From the NCBI GenBank assembly GCA_946545765.1, contig CAMNNS010000035.1, positions 1-12,359 of the forward strand: a stretch of DNA of 12,359 bases, read 5' to 3'. Every line of letters begins with the position of its first letter. The stretch's first letter is position 1. Positions 6,616-12,359 of the stretch are shown here, in pieces. This stretch comes from an uncultured Bacteroidales bacterium. Its GTDB lineage: Bacteria; Bacteroidota; Bacteroidia; Bacteroidales; UBA932. The translations under genes were made by a program, and so were the position numbers. The notes under the pieces are model-generated. The model was given only the letters and a program-made list of their open reading frames with translations, was not told the origin of the DNA and did no database searches.

Positions 6616-7158
6616 ATGAAAAAAATACAATTGAAAATAGGGGCTTTGTCTCTCTCTATTGGCAGAGGGGTGTCAAGTTATTTTTTCTTTTATCCCGAAA
6701 GAGGTGGGAAGTGTATCAAGATAAAGTTAGATCCGGCTAATATCAATGCACTTATTTCCAATTTGTCATATAGAAAAGGGGTGCCAACTATTCAGATGGT
6801 ATTTAGTTCTGTCTTAAAGAATTATAGTATATCTTTAGAGGAGGCGAATTTAATTGCTATCGGGAGAGGTAAATCACTTACTTTTAATATTGAATTATTG
6901 TTCGTTCCAAAACATTCTGCAGTAAAAGATAAGTTTAGGACTATTGCCTCCTTTGGAGATGGTATGGCACTTGTAAAATTGTTTGGGATTCCATTATACA
7001 TTGATAAAGAGACTTTTAATAAATATGCCATAGAGAGTATAGATACCAAGGAGTATTTAAAATTTAAACTACAAAAAGCAGAAGAGGCAGAAGATTTTGA
7101 GACTGCAGAAAAAATAGTAGAGGCTCTTCAATTTTATTTAAAGAAAAAAGGTAAGTAG
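6616..7158 (+). CDS. Divergent bifunctional nuclease (BFN/DUF151) domain protein with UVR motif
   Basis: BFN proteins are small nucleases reported to act on RNA and DNA; in Bacteroidota they usually carry a C-terminal UvrB/UvrC (UVR) motif. This 180-residue product keeps that order: a BFN-like domain (about 3-140) and a UVR motif (about 148-176, LKFKLQKAEEAEDFETAEKI). The N-terminal IQLKIGALSLS and the late GMALVKLFGIPLYIDKETF (116-134) fit the family, the latter matching the usual SDAIALALR..PIY segment. However, the two hallmark motifs are gone: the RPLTHDL-like segment reads GVPTIQM (55-61) and the DARTSDA-like segment reads IASFGDG (110-116). Nuclease activity is therefore doubtful; a scaffold or protein-binding role is an inference. 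ATG 6616 follows its own promoter by eight bases. The CNT gene starts 74 bases after the stop, with no clear promoter of its own, so the two may be cotranscribed. Confidence 0.75.
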   Translation: MKKIQLKIGALSLSIGRGVSSYFFFYPERGGKCIKIKLDPANINALISNLSYRKGVPTIQMVFSSVLKNYSISLEEANLIAIGRGKSLTFNIELLFVPKHSAVKDKFRTIASFGDGMALVKLFGIPLYIDKETFNKYAIESIDTKEYLKFKLQKAEEAEDFETAEKIVEALQFYLKKKGK

Positions 7159-7232
7159 CTAAAAGATAGGTGTTATCAAGCTGGTTAGAAAATATTTTAA
7201 AAAGAATATAAAAGTAATATAACATATCAAAA

Positions 7233-8813
7233 ATGAAAAATCAACAAAGAAACAGCAACTTTAGAATTGGGTTTATGGGGCCCAAATTTTTAAAAATAGC
7301 CTTAACTATTATCGCGATAGGTTTTATTTGTGGAGTTGTTAATGCATTCCAAAAAAATCAAGATGTTCCAAAAGAAGAGGTGGTAGAAACGGTTGTTGTA
7401 GATGGAGGACAATTAGACCAAATTAGTAGTACTCAATTAGAAGAGGAAGAGTTATCTAAAGAGGAGGCTCTTCAGAAAAGGAAGAAAATGTTTTCTCTAA
7501 TCTTGCAAGAGAAACAGATGGTATTCAGTTTTGGTTCTATAGCAAGGGGAGTTTTTGGAATTTTAGTTATTCTGTTTATTGCGTGGTTATTCTCAGCAGA
7601 TAGAAAGAGAATAAATTGGAGAACAGTAGGTATGGCTTTACTGCTCCAATTTATAATTGCTTTTTCTGTGTTGATGTTTCCCGCAGTACAAAAATTCTTT
7701 GAAATTTTTGGAAAATGTTTTGTTTCTATATTAGATTGGACTAAAGCAGGTTCCGACTTTTTATTTGGTCCTTTAGTAGATACAAATGCCGTTGGTTATA
7801 TTTTTGTGTTCCAAATATTACCTACTATTGTATTCTTCTCAGCATTAACAAGTCTGTTCTTCTATTTGGGAATATTGCAAAAGATTGTTTGGGTAATGGG
7901 TTGGGTAATGACAAAGCTAATGAGAATATCTGGTGCAGAGTCTCTTTCTTGTGCAGGTAATGTTTTCTTAGGGCAGACAGAGGCTCCACTAATGGTTAAA
8001 GAATATATTCCAAATATGACACGAAGTGAGTTGATGCTCATTATGGTTTCTGGTATGGCAACAATGAGTGGTGGAGTATTAGCTGCTTATATATCTATGC
8101 TTGGTTGTGGAGATCCTCTGATGACAGTAGAGTTTGCTAAACACTTACTTTCCGCTTCGGTGATGGCAGCTCCCGGGGCAATTGCTATGGCAAAAATACT
8201 TAAGCCAGAGACAGAAAAAATTAGTGAGACAGTGGAGGTTTCTAAAGAAAAACTTGGAGATAATATATTAGATTCTGTATCAATAGGTACAACTCAAGGT
8301 CTTAAACTTGCGGCTAATGTTGGGGCTATGTTATTGGTTTTTTATGCCTTAATAGCTGGGGTTAATTATATATTAAACATAATCAGTTTCCCTGCAATAG
8401 ATAGATGGATTGCTGAGGTATCGGGAGGGAGATACACAGATCTTAATTTAGAGTGTATTTTGTCTTATCTATTTACCCCTGTAATTTGGTTGATTGGAGT
8501 ACCTTCTCAGGATATAAGTTATGTGGCACGATTGCTTGGAGAAAAATTGATATTGACAGAGTTTATAGGTTATGGTTCTTTGACAGAGATGTTGCAAAAT
8601 TCTATCTTCTCATCACCTAAATCTATAATAATGGCAACCTATGTGTTGTGTGGATTTGCCAATTTTGCCTCTATTGGAATTATTATTGGTGGAGTAGGTG
8701 GAATGGCACCAAGTAAGCAATCTATACTTGGAGAGTATGGATTAAGGGCATTGTTGGGGGCTGCTTTAGTTGCACTTATTTCAGCAGCAATGGTGGGTAT
8801 GTTCTTGGCTTAA
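7233..8813 (+). CDS. CNT/NupC family sodium-coupled nucleoside transporter
   Basis: Concentrative nucleoside transporters import nucleosides with sodium or protons. The 526-residue product has the family core from about residue 105 on: AGNVFLGQTEAPLMVK (241-256, reentrant hairpin 1, E250), GMATMSGGVLAAYISMLG (274-291), GVPSQDISYVARLLGEKLILTEFIGY (422-447, E443) and CGFANFASIGIIIGG (473-487, N477, S480). The residues that bind nucleoside in the Vibrio structure (Gln, Glu, Glu, Asn, Ser) are all in place, though the usual Asn before the second Glu is Thr442. The first 100 residues are extra compared with NupC (about 400): one hydrophobic segment (21-39), then an acidic linker rich in Val and Glu (44-80). 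I recall similar N-terminal additions in Bacteroidota CNTs. No Shine-Dalgarno. The 74-base spacer upstream shows no TAnnTTTG box or terminator. Substrate range cannot be read from sequence. Confidence 0.9.
   Translation: MKNQQRNSNFRIGFMGPKFLKIALTIIAIGFICGVVNAFQKNQDVPKEEVVETVVVDGGQLDQISSTQLEEEELSKEEALQKRKKMFSLILQEKQMVFSFGSIARGVFGILVILFIAWLFSADRKRINWRTVGMALLLQFIIAFSVLMFPAVQKFFEIFGKCFVSILDWTKAGSDFLFGPLVDTNAVGYIFVFQILPTIVFFSALTSLFFYLGILQKIVWVMGWVMTKLMRISGAESLSCAGNVFLGQTEAPLMVKEYIPNMTRSELMLIMVSGMATMSGGVLAAYISMLGCGDPLMTVEFAKHLLSASVMAAPGAIAMAKILKPETEKISETVEVSKEKLGDNILDSVSIGTTQGLKLAANVGAMLLVFYALIAGVNYILNIISFPAIDRWIAEVSGGRYTDLNLECILSYLFTPVIWLIGVPSQDISYVARLLGEKLILTEFIGYGSLTEMLQNSIFSSPKSIIMATYVLCGFANFASIGIIIGGVGGMAPSKQSILGEYGLRALLGAALVALISAAMVGMFLA
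7310..7319. repeat. TATCGCGATA copy inside the CNT gene
   Basis: Perfect 10-bp palindrome in the coding region (codons for Ile-Ala-Ile in the first hydrophobic segment). One of four occurrences of the same core in the window. Confidence 0.45.
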
Positions 8814-8828
8814 TAAGATTTCTTAAAA

Positions 8829-9560
8829 TTAAAAAGGAAAATATAGCAGAGCCTTTGCGCTATGAGAAAATTCTAATTTAGCGTAAGGCTTTGTTATTTT
8901 GTTTAATGTGGCTTTCCACCATAAATCCCAGACAACATTTTCTGTTTGATATTCAAGTCCTTGAGAGGTAATTTTAAGAGAATTATCAAAGGCAAAAATA
9001 GAAAGACTTCTCCCCTGCATATTACAAATTTGTGTAGTATTTATTATCGGGATAAAAATACCATAATCTGTAATTGTAGAAATTTTAACATTTAATCTAC
9101 GGGCAACCTTTAGATAATCTGCAAGAAGTGAGATATTTCCTATAGTATGGTCTTCTCTTTTTCCGGTTGCTCCTATAATAGTAATTTGGTGGCAATCAGG
9201 TGTTTTTGGATTGTTAAGATAATCTGCAATATCTAAGATGTCCTCTTGTTTTTTCTCTATATTAAGATTTTGTTTTTCTTCTAACAATGAAATAGCAAAA
9301 TTGAAAGCTTTTGTTTGATCATTAGTCTCTTGGTCGGGGTTGTAGATTATTATATCTGAATATTTTTTCTTTTCTTGCTCAGATAGAGTATCTATGTCTC
9401 CAACAATATAATTGGCAGTAAATCCGTTTTTTGCGAGGGTAGTCATAGCACCATCGCAAGCTATGATAATGTCGCTATTTTTTAATTTCTCTAAAGGTTG
9501 GGGAGATGATGGAAAATCACCATCGCAAAGAATAACAATATGTTTATAATTTTTTGCCAT
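8829..9560 (-). CDS. Thiamine pyrophosphokinase
   Basis: Thiamine pyrophosphokinase transfers pyrophosphate from ATP to thiamine, giving the cofactor TPP in the cytoplasm. The 243-residue product shows the family motifs in order: ACDGA (34-38), YIVGDIDTLS (51-60), QETNDQTKAFNFAI (77-90) and GATGKREDHTIGNISLLADYL (130-150), followed by the C-terminal beta-rich thiamine-binding domain (about 160-243, with TSQGLEYQ). Acidic residues of the VGDID, TNDQTKA and REDH motifs, which bind magnesium and ATP, are all present. The protein is somewhat longer than the usual 205-225: the excess is a polar Lys/Glu/Asn-rich stretch at about 95-122, between the TNDQTKA and GATGKRED motifs. It is the last gene of the operon permease-fmt-TPK, 35 bases after fmt, and ends 15 bases from the convergent CNT stop. 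No TPP riboswitch is visible in the gap. The symbol thiN is sometimes used for the family. Confidence 0.92.
   Translation of the reverse strand: MAKNYKHIVILCDGDFPSSPQPLEKLKNSDIIIACDGAMTTLAKNGFTANYIVGDIDTLSEQEKKKYSDIIIYNPDQETNDQTKAFNFAISLLEEKQNLNIEKKQEDILDIADYLNNPKTPDCHQITIIGATGKREDHTIGNISLLADYLKVARRLNVKISTITDYGIFIPIINTTQICNMQGRSLSIFAFDNSLKITSQGLEYQTENVVWDLWWKATLNKITKPYAKLEFSHSAKALLYFPF
8847..8893. terminator. Hairpin in the 3' end of the TPK gene, possible terminator for the CNT transcript
   Basis: 8850-8862 (AGCCTTTGCGCTA) pairs with 8879-8890 (TAGCGTAAGGCT) over 11 Watson-Crick pairs plus one G-U, with a single T bulge and a 16-base loop; three more pairs extend the foot to 8847-8893. On the plus strand it begins 33 bases after the CNT stop and is followed by a T-rich run (TTATTTTGTTT). 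It lies within TPK coding sequence, so it could instead be a by-product of the encoded repeat-like residues. Confidence 0.4.
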
Positions 9561-9595
9561 TTAGGTTAATATCAAAACAATTTAATGAATAACAA

Positions 9596-10666
9596 CTAAT
9601 TAGATAGAGTCGCAAAGTGATATTTTTCTATATCTCTAAAACCTCTTAAAAAATCTTGGGCAGTCATTCTTTTTTTTCCGGCAAGTTGTAATTGGCTAAT
9701 CTCTATCCAACCATTAGAACACATTACTAAAAATTTTGAATCTTCTATTTTTATCTCTCCACATTCATGATTGTTTGTAAAATGCAGGTTATTAGATGAG
9801 TGTAAATTTTTATCATCTAATTCAGTCATGAAAATTTTTACATCTATAGACTCTTCGTTTGGGTTCGTTTGATGATTCTCTTTCTTGCACAACTTAGCAA
9901 TACAACCGGGATAAGATAATCCCCTAACTTGAGCATCTATCTCCTCTGCCATTTTTCTCCAGTCAATAGTGCATGTATCGCGATTGATTTTTGGAGCTTT
10001 AAGACAGATACTATCATCTTTTATATCAAGTTCTTTTAAAATGTCGCCTTGCCTTTTGGTAACCACCTTTTCTTCTAAAATATTCTCTATGGTTTTAATA
10101 ACTACTTTTGCCCCGATTTGCATAAGTTTTTCATAAAGGGTGTTTATCGTCTCTCTTTTGTGAAGAGAAATTTTTTCCTGAAGGATAATCTCTCCGGTAT
10201 CTATCTCTTTATCTAAGAAGAAAGTTGTTACTCCGCTCTCTTTTTCTCTGTTTATTATTGCCCAATTTATTGGGGCAGCACCTCTGTATTTAGGGAGAAG
10301 AGAGGCGTGAAGATTAAATGTTCCCAGCTTTGGCATCTGCCAGACACATTCAGGTAACATTCTAAATGCCACTACAATAAAAAGGTCTGCATTAAGCTCT
10401 GATAGCTCTTTAAGAAAAAGTTCATCTCTTAATTTTTCTGGTTGGAGAATTGGGATAGAATTACCCTCTTTGTTATTTTGATTATAATCTAAAACAAATC
10501 TCTTAACATCGCTTTGGGCAAGTTGAAGCCCTCTCCCTTTTGGCTTATCGGGAACGGTTACAACACCAACTACATTATAGTTATTCTCTAAAATTGTTTT
10601 CAAGGGGGCAACTGCAAATTCTGGTGTCCCCATATAGACTATTCTTAAATTGTTTTTGTCTCTCAT
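9596..10666 (-). CDS. fmt: Methionyl-tRNA formyltransferase
   Basis: Fmt formylates initiator Met-tRNA using 10-formyltetrahydrofolate, preparing it for translation initiation. The 356-residue product has the Rossmann-type formyltransferase domain (about 6-195) with VYMGTPEFAVAPL (10-22), the folate segment FNLHASLLPKYRGAAPINWAI (117-137) and EIDTGEI (154-160). The catalytic triad Asn118, His120 and Asp156 is intact. The C-terminal tRNA-binding domain (about 220-345) includes QVRGLSYPG and LQLAGKKRMTAQDFLRGF. It is about 30-40 residues longer than the usual 310-325, because of a polar Asn/His-rich insert in the C-terminal domain at about 262-302. The start gives MRDKNNLRIVYMGTPEF, as expected, and has a good Shine-Dalgarno, rare here. 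It sits 28 bases after the permease gene and 35 before TPK, so it is the middle gene of the operon. Confidence 0.95.
   Translation of the reverse strand: MRDKNNLRIVYMGTPEFAVAPLKTILENNYNVVGVVTVPDKPKGRGLQLAQSDVKRFVLDYNQNNKEGNSIPILQPEKLRDELFLKELSELNADLFIVVAFRMLPECVWQMPKLGTFNLHASLLPKYRGAAPINWAIINREKESGVTTFFLDKEIDTGEIILQEKISLHKRETINTLYEKLMQIGAKVVIKTIENILEEKVVTKRQGDILKELDIKDDSICLKAPKINRDTCTIDWRKMAEEIDAQVRGLSYPGCIAKLCKKENHQTNPNEESIDVKIFMTELDDKNLHSSNNLHFTNNHECGEIKIEDSKFLVMCSNGWIEISQLQLAGKKRMTAQDFLRGFRDIEKYHFATLSN
9976..9984. repeat. TATCGCGAT copy inside fmt
   Basis: Nine-base copy of the palindromic core (the tenth base is T instead of A). It is read in a different frame here (Arg-Asp) than the copies in the CNT and permease genes, so the protein sequence alone does not explain its recurrence. 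Confidence 0.4.
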
Positions 10667-10669
10667 TTT

Positions 10670-10675
10670 CTCCTT
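10670..10675 (-). promoter_or_regulatory. Shine-Dalgarno sequence of fmt
   Basis: AAGGAG on the minus strand ends three bases before the fmt ATG. This is the only strong Shine-Dalgarno I found before a gene in the window; the spacing is short. It supports ATG 10666 as the start. Confidence 0.6.
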
Positions 10676-10694
10676 AGATAGTTACCTTCAAACA

Positions 10695-12293
10695 CTATTT
10701 AGTTGTCTCTCTTTCTCGCCATCTTTTATTCTCTTCCTCTATCTCGATACTCTCTTTTCTTGCTTGTGCTTTTAATTTATCTCTCTGTTTTTTACTAAAG
10801 ATTTTTGCAAAGAAATTTTTAATGTTTTTAAAGAAAATCTCTAAATCAAAAATGGTTGAATCTTTGGTAGATTTCCAAGTGAGGAATGCTCCAATAGGGG
10901 CGAGAACAAAGGTAGAGATAAATGTCCCCACAAAAGGTGAAACAGCGCCATCGTTCGCTAATTTTTTACCGCTAATATCTATAACCCAGTATAAAACGAA
11001 GAATAATATAGAAATAATCACCGGGGTTCCAAGTCCCCCTTTTTTTACAATGGCACCAATTGGAGCTCCGATAAAAAAGAAAATAAGACAAGCTAATGAA
11101 ATGGTAAATTTTCTATAACTTTCTATTATTGCTCTTCTTAAAGGATATGCTACTTGATAAACTAAAGCGTCGTTATATTTTGCATTATTTGTTTCATTGC
11201 CAAGAGCCTCTACTGCTTGCTTATAGGCATTGACTTTATCTTCATGGCTTCTCCATTTAAATAAAATAGATTTATCTATGCTCTTTTTAAACCCTTTGTT
11301 CATAGAGGTATCCAATTGATTAGAATGCCATATTGCCTCTCCAAGAACAGATTTTCTTGTAGAGCTGTTCAAGGTATTGTTATGCTCTTTAGAAAGTGAA
11401 TCTCTATCTACTTTAAGTTGTGATAAATTTTTTGCCATGACCTCGTCACCATATCTCGATTTATCACTCTGAGTAAAGGCATAGTTTTTTAAAGGTAGTG
11501 TAATCTGTTGATACTTAAATGCAACCTTTTGTAGAGTTAAAGAGGTATCTTGAAAATTTATTTTATTATCCTCGTGATAATTGATACCATTATGAAGTGT
11601 TATAACCAATCCTTGTTTATCTTCTGTTAAAGAGAATCTTCCGGAGTCTGCAACTGTTAGGTCTGTATTTGCATTATGTTTAGTGTGGTCATAAATCATA
11701 ATGGAATGCATTAGATTGTTTTTATCTCTTGACCCAACTCTAATTATGTAGCCATCAATACCATCGTAAAATATCCCCACCGGAATTTTAATCTCCTCTT
11801 TTGTCCTCCCGATGTCTTCTCTCAAAGTGTATATTTTATTCCATGCTATCGGGATTAAATTGTTGGCGGCAAAAAAAGAACCAATAACAATTATTATCGC
11901 GATATAAGAGATAGGTCTTAAAATTCTTGGTAATGAGATACCTGCAGCTCTCATAGAGAGAAGTTCACTGTTCTCTCCTAAGTTTCCCATTGTCATAATA
12001 GATGCCAATAGGGTTGCTAAAGGGAGAGCTAAAGGTAAAAGGGTACAAGCACCCCAGCCAACAAACTGAAAGATAACTTTTAGACTAAGTCCCTTGCCCA
12101 CAAGTTCATCAATGTACAGCCATAAAAACTGCATCATTAAAATAAAAATGACAATAGCAAAGGTCATAATAAAAGGACCGAGGTAAGACTTAAACATATA
12201 TAAATCTAAGGTCTTAACTCCTATCCTTTTGAAGAAATTGTTTACTCTCTCCTCAATTCTTAGTCTATGTATCTTTTCAATAAAGTTAGACAT
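10695..12293 (-). CDS. LptF/LptG family (YjgP/YjgQ) permease, long Bacteroidota form
   Basis: A second subunit-type permease of the LPS export transporter. The 532-residue product has the family frame: a first helix after LKTLDLYMFKSYLGPFIMTFAIVIFILMMQFLW (about 27-58), the coupling segment GENSELLSMRAAGISLPRILRP (106-127), a long periplasmic part (about 150-395), three C-terminal helices (about 398-490, including FFIGAPIGAIVKKGGLGTPVIIS), and a charged cytoplasmic tail ending in EIEEENKRWRERETTK. The typical length is about 360; the extra residues are mainly a helical, charged block at about 275-390 next to the beta-rich domain, plus the tail. It carries no ATPase, so LptB must be encoded elsewhere. 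The start lies 15 bases after the stop of the upstream partial gene; fmt follows 28 bases downstream. It pairs naturally with the shorter permease at 4158-5288, but which is LptF and which LptG is not decided by sequence alone. Confidence 0.87.
   Translation of the reverse strand: MSNFIEKIHRLRIEERVNNFFKRIGVKTLDLYMFKSYLGPFIMTFAIVIFILMMQFLWLYIDELVGKGLSLKVIFQFVGWGACTLLPLALPLATLLASIMTMGNLGENSELLSMRAAGISLPRILRPISYIAIIIVIGSFFAANNLIPIAWNKIYTLREDIGRTKEEIKIPVGIFYDGIDGYIIRVGSRDKNNLMHSIMIYDHTKHNANTDLTVADSGRFSLTEDKQGLVITLHNGINYHEDNKINFQDTSLTLQKVAFKYQQITLPLKNYAFTQSDKSRYGDEVMAKNLSQLKVDRDSLSKEHNNTLNSSTRKSVLGEAIWHSNQLDTSMNKGFKKSIDKSILFKWRSHEDKVNAYKQAVEALGNETNNAKYNDALVYQVAYPLRRAIIESYRKFTISLACLIFFFIGAPIGAIVKKGGLGTPVIISILFFVLYWVIDISGKKLANDGAVSPFVGTFISTFVLAPIGAFLTWKSTKDSTIFDLEIFFKNIKNFFAKIFSKKQRDKLKAQARKESIEIEEENKRWRERETTK
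11895..11904. repeat. TATCGCGATA copy inside the long permease gene
   Basis: Perfect 10-bp palindrome in the coding region, in the third N-terminal hydrophobic segment (Tyr-Ile-Ala-Ile). One of four copies of the core in the window. Confidence 0.45.
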
Positions 12294-12308
12294 ATAAATT
12301 TTATAAAA

Positions 12309-12359
12309 CTATTTAGAGATAATCTCTTTTACCTTTTCTATCGCTTGCTCTATCCCATC
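12309..12359 (-). CDS. C-terminal end of an unidentified gene, cut by the window edge
   Basis: On the minus strand a frame is open from the window edge to a TAG at 12309-12311, encoding DGIEQAIEKVKEIISK. The other two frames close within the same 51 bases or hit stops sooner. The peptide looks like a charged amphipathic terminal helix, as found at the end of many enzymes. It stops 15 bases before the permease start, which fits a continuing operon. Sixteen residues are too few to name a family; a fold-type I aminotransferase end is one loose possibility. Confidence 0.55.
   Translation of the reverse strand, partial: DGIEQAIEKVKEIISK

Noticed and set aside
7159..7232. Promoter or terminator between the BFN and CNT genes
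   Set aside because: No TAnnTTTG box and no stable hairpin were found; only A/T runs such as AAAATATTTT.
9561..9595. TPP riboswitch upstream of thiamine pyrophosphokinase
   Set aside because: The gap is only 35 bases, inside an operon, and lacks the conserved CTGAGA core.
10822..11118. 98-codon open frame on the plus strand inside the long permease gene
   Set aside because: It mirrors the membrane-coding antisense sequence, has no promoter or family motif, and lies wholly within a well-supported gene.
1..12359. Defence island, CRISPR array, phage or transposon content
   Set aside because: No repeats with spacers, transposase, integrase, toxin-antitoxin pair or restriction gene is visible; the genes are core metabolism, envelope and transport.

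Overview
The window is an A+T-rich stretch of a Bacteroidales-like chromosome (phylum Bacteroidota). The evidence is a DUF4294 secreted protein, a bifunctional-nuclease-type protein with a C-terminal UVR motif, a CNT transporter of the long Bacteroidota form, a long LptF/LptG-type permease, promoter boxes of the TAnnTTTG type and an almost complete lack of Shine-Dalgarno sequences. Nearly everything is coding. I see no rRNA, tRNA, CRISPR array, insertion sequence or phage module. Genus cannot be told from the sequence; an uncultured, possibly host-associated lineage is a guess.

Layout. 1-1311 (+): the 3' part of uppP (undecaprenyl-diphosphatase), then two bases later an LpxH-type UDP-2,3-diacylglucosamine diphosphatase. 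1290-1961 (-): a secreted DUF4294 protein whose stop overlaps the end of lpxH. 2066-2659 (+): a DinD-like DNA-damage protein that seems to lack an internal block of about 80-90 residues, followed by a strong terminator. 2774-4150 (+): a GltS-type sodium:carboxylate symporter. 4158-6444 (-): tgt followed by an LptF/LptG-type permease. 6616-8813 (+): a divergent BFN/UVR protein and a CNT-type nucleoside transporter. 8829-12359 (-): the C-terminus of an unidentified gene, a long LptF/LptG permease, fmt and thiamine pyrophosphokinase in one tight operon.

How the genes fit together. Four products concern the envelope: UppP recycles the undecaprenyl carrier, LpxH makes lipid X for lipid A, and two YjgP/YjgQ-type permeases belong to the LPS transport exporter. 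Tgt and Fmt act on tRNA, thiamine pyrophosphokinase makes TPP, and two sodium-coupled carriers import solutes.

I did not find a convincing new multi-gene system. The points most worth a second look are the internally shortened DinD, three promoters whose -7 boxes lie only 5-8 bases before the start codon (near-leaderless transcripts), an 18-bp perfect palindrome between the divergent tgt and BFN genes, the recurrence of TATCGCGAT at four places in an A+T-rich sequence, a BFN protein that has lost the family's signature motifs, and a Tgt without the usual zinc cysteines. Comparisons with E. coli and Bacteroides proteins are from memory, not from an alignment run.
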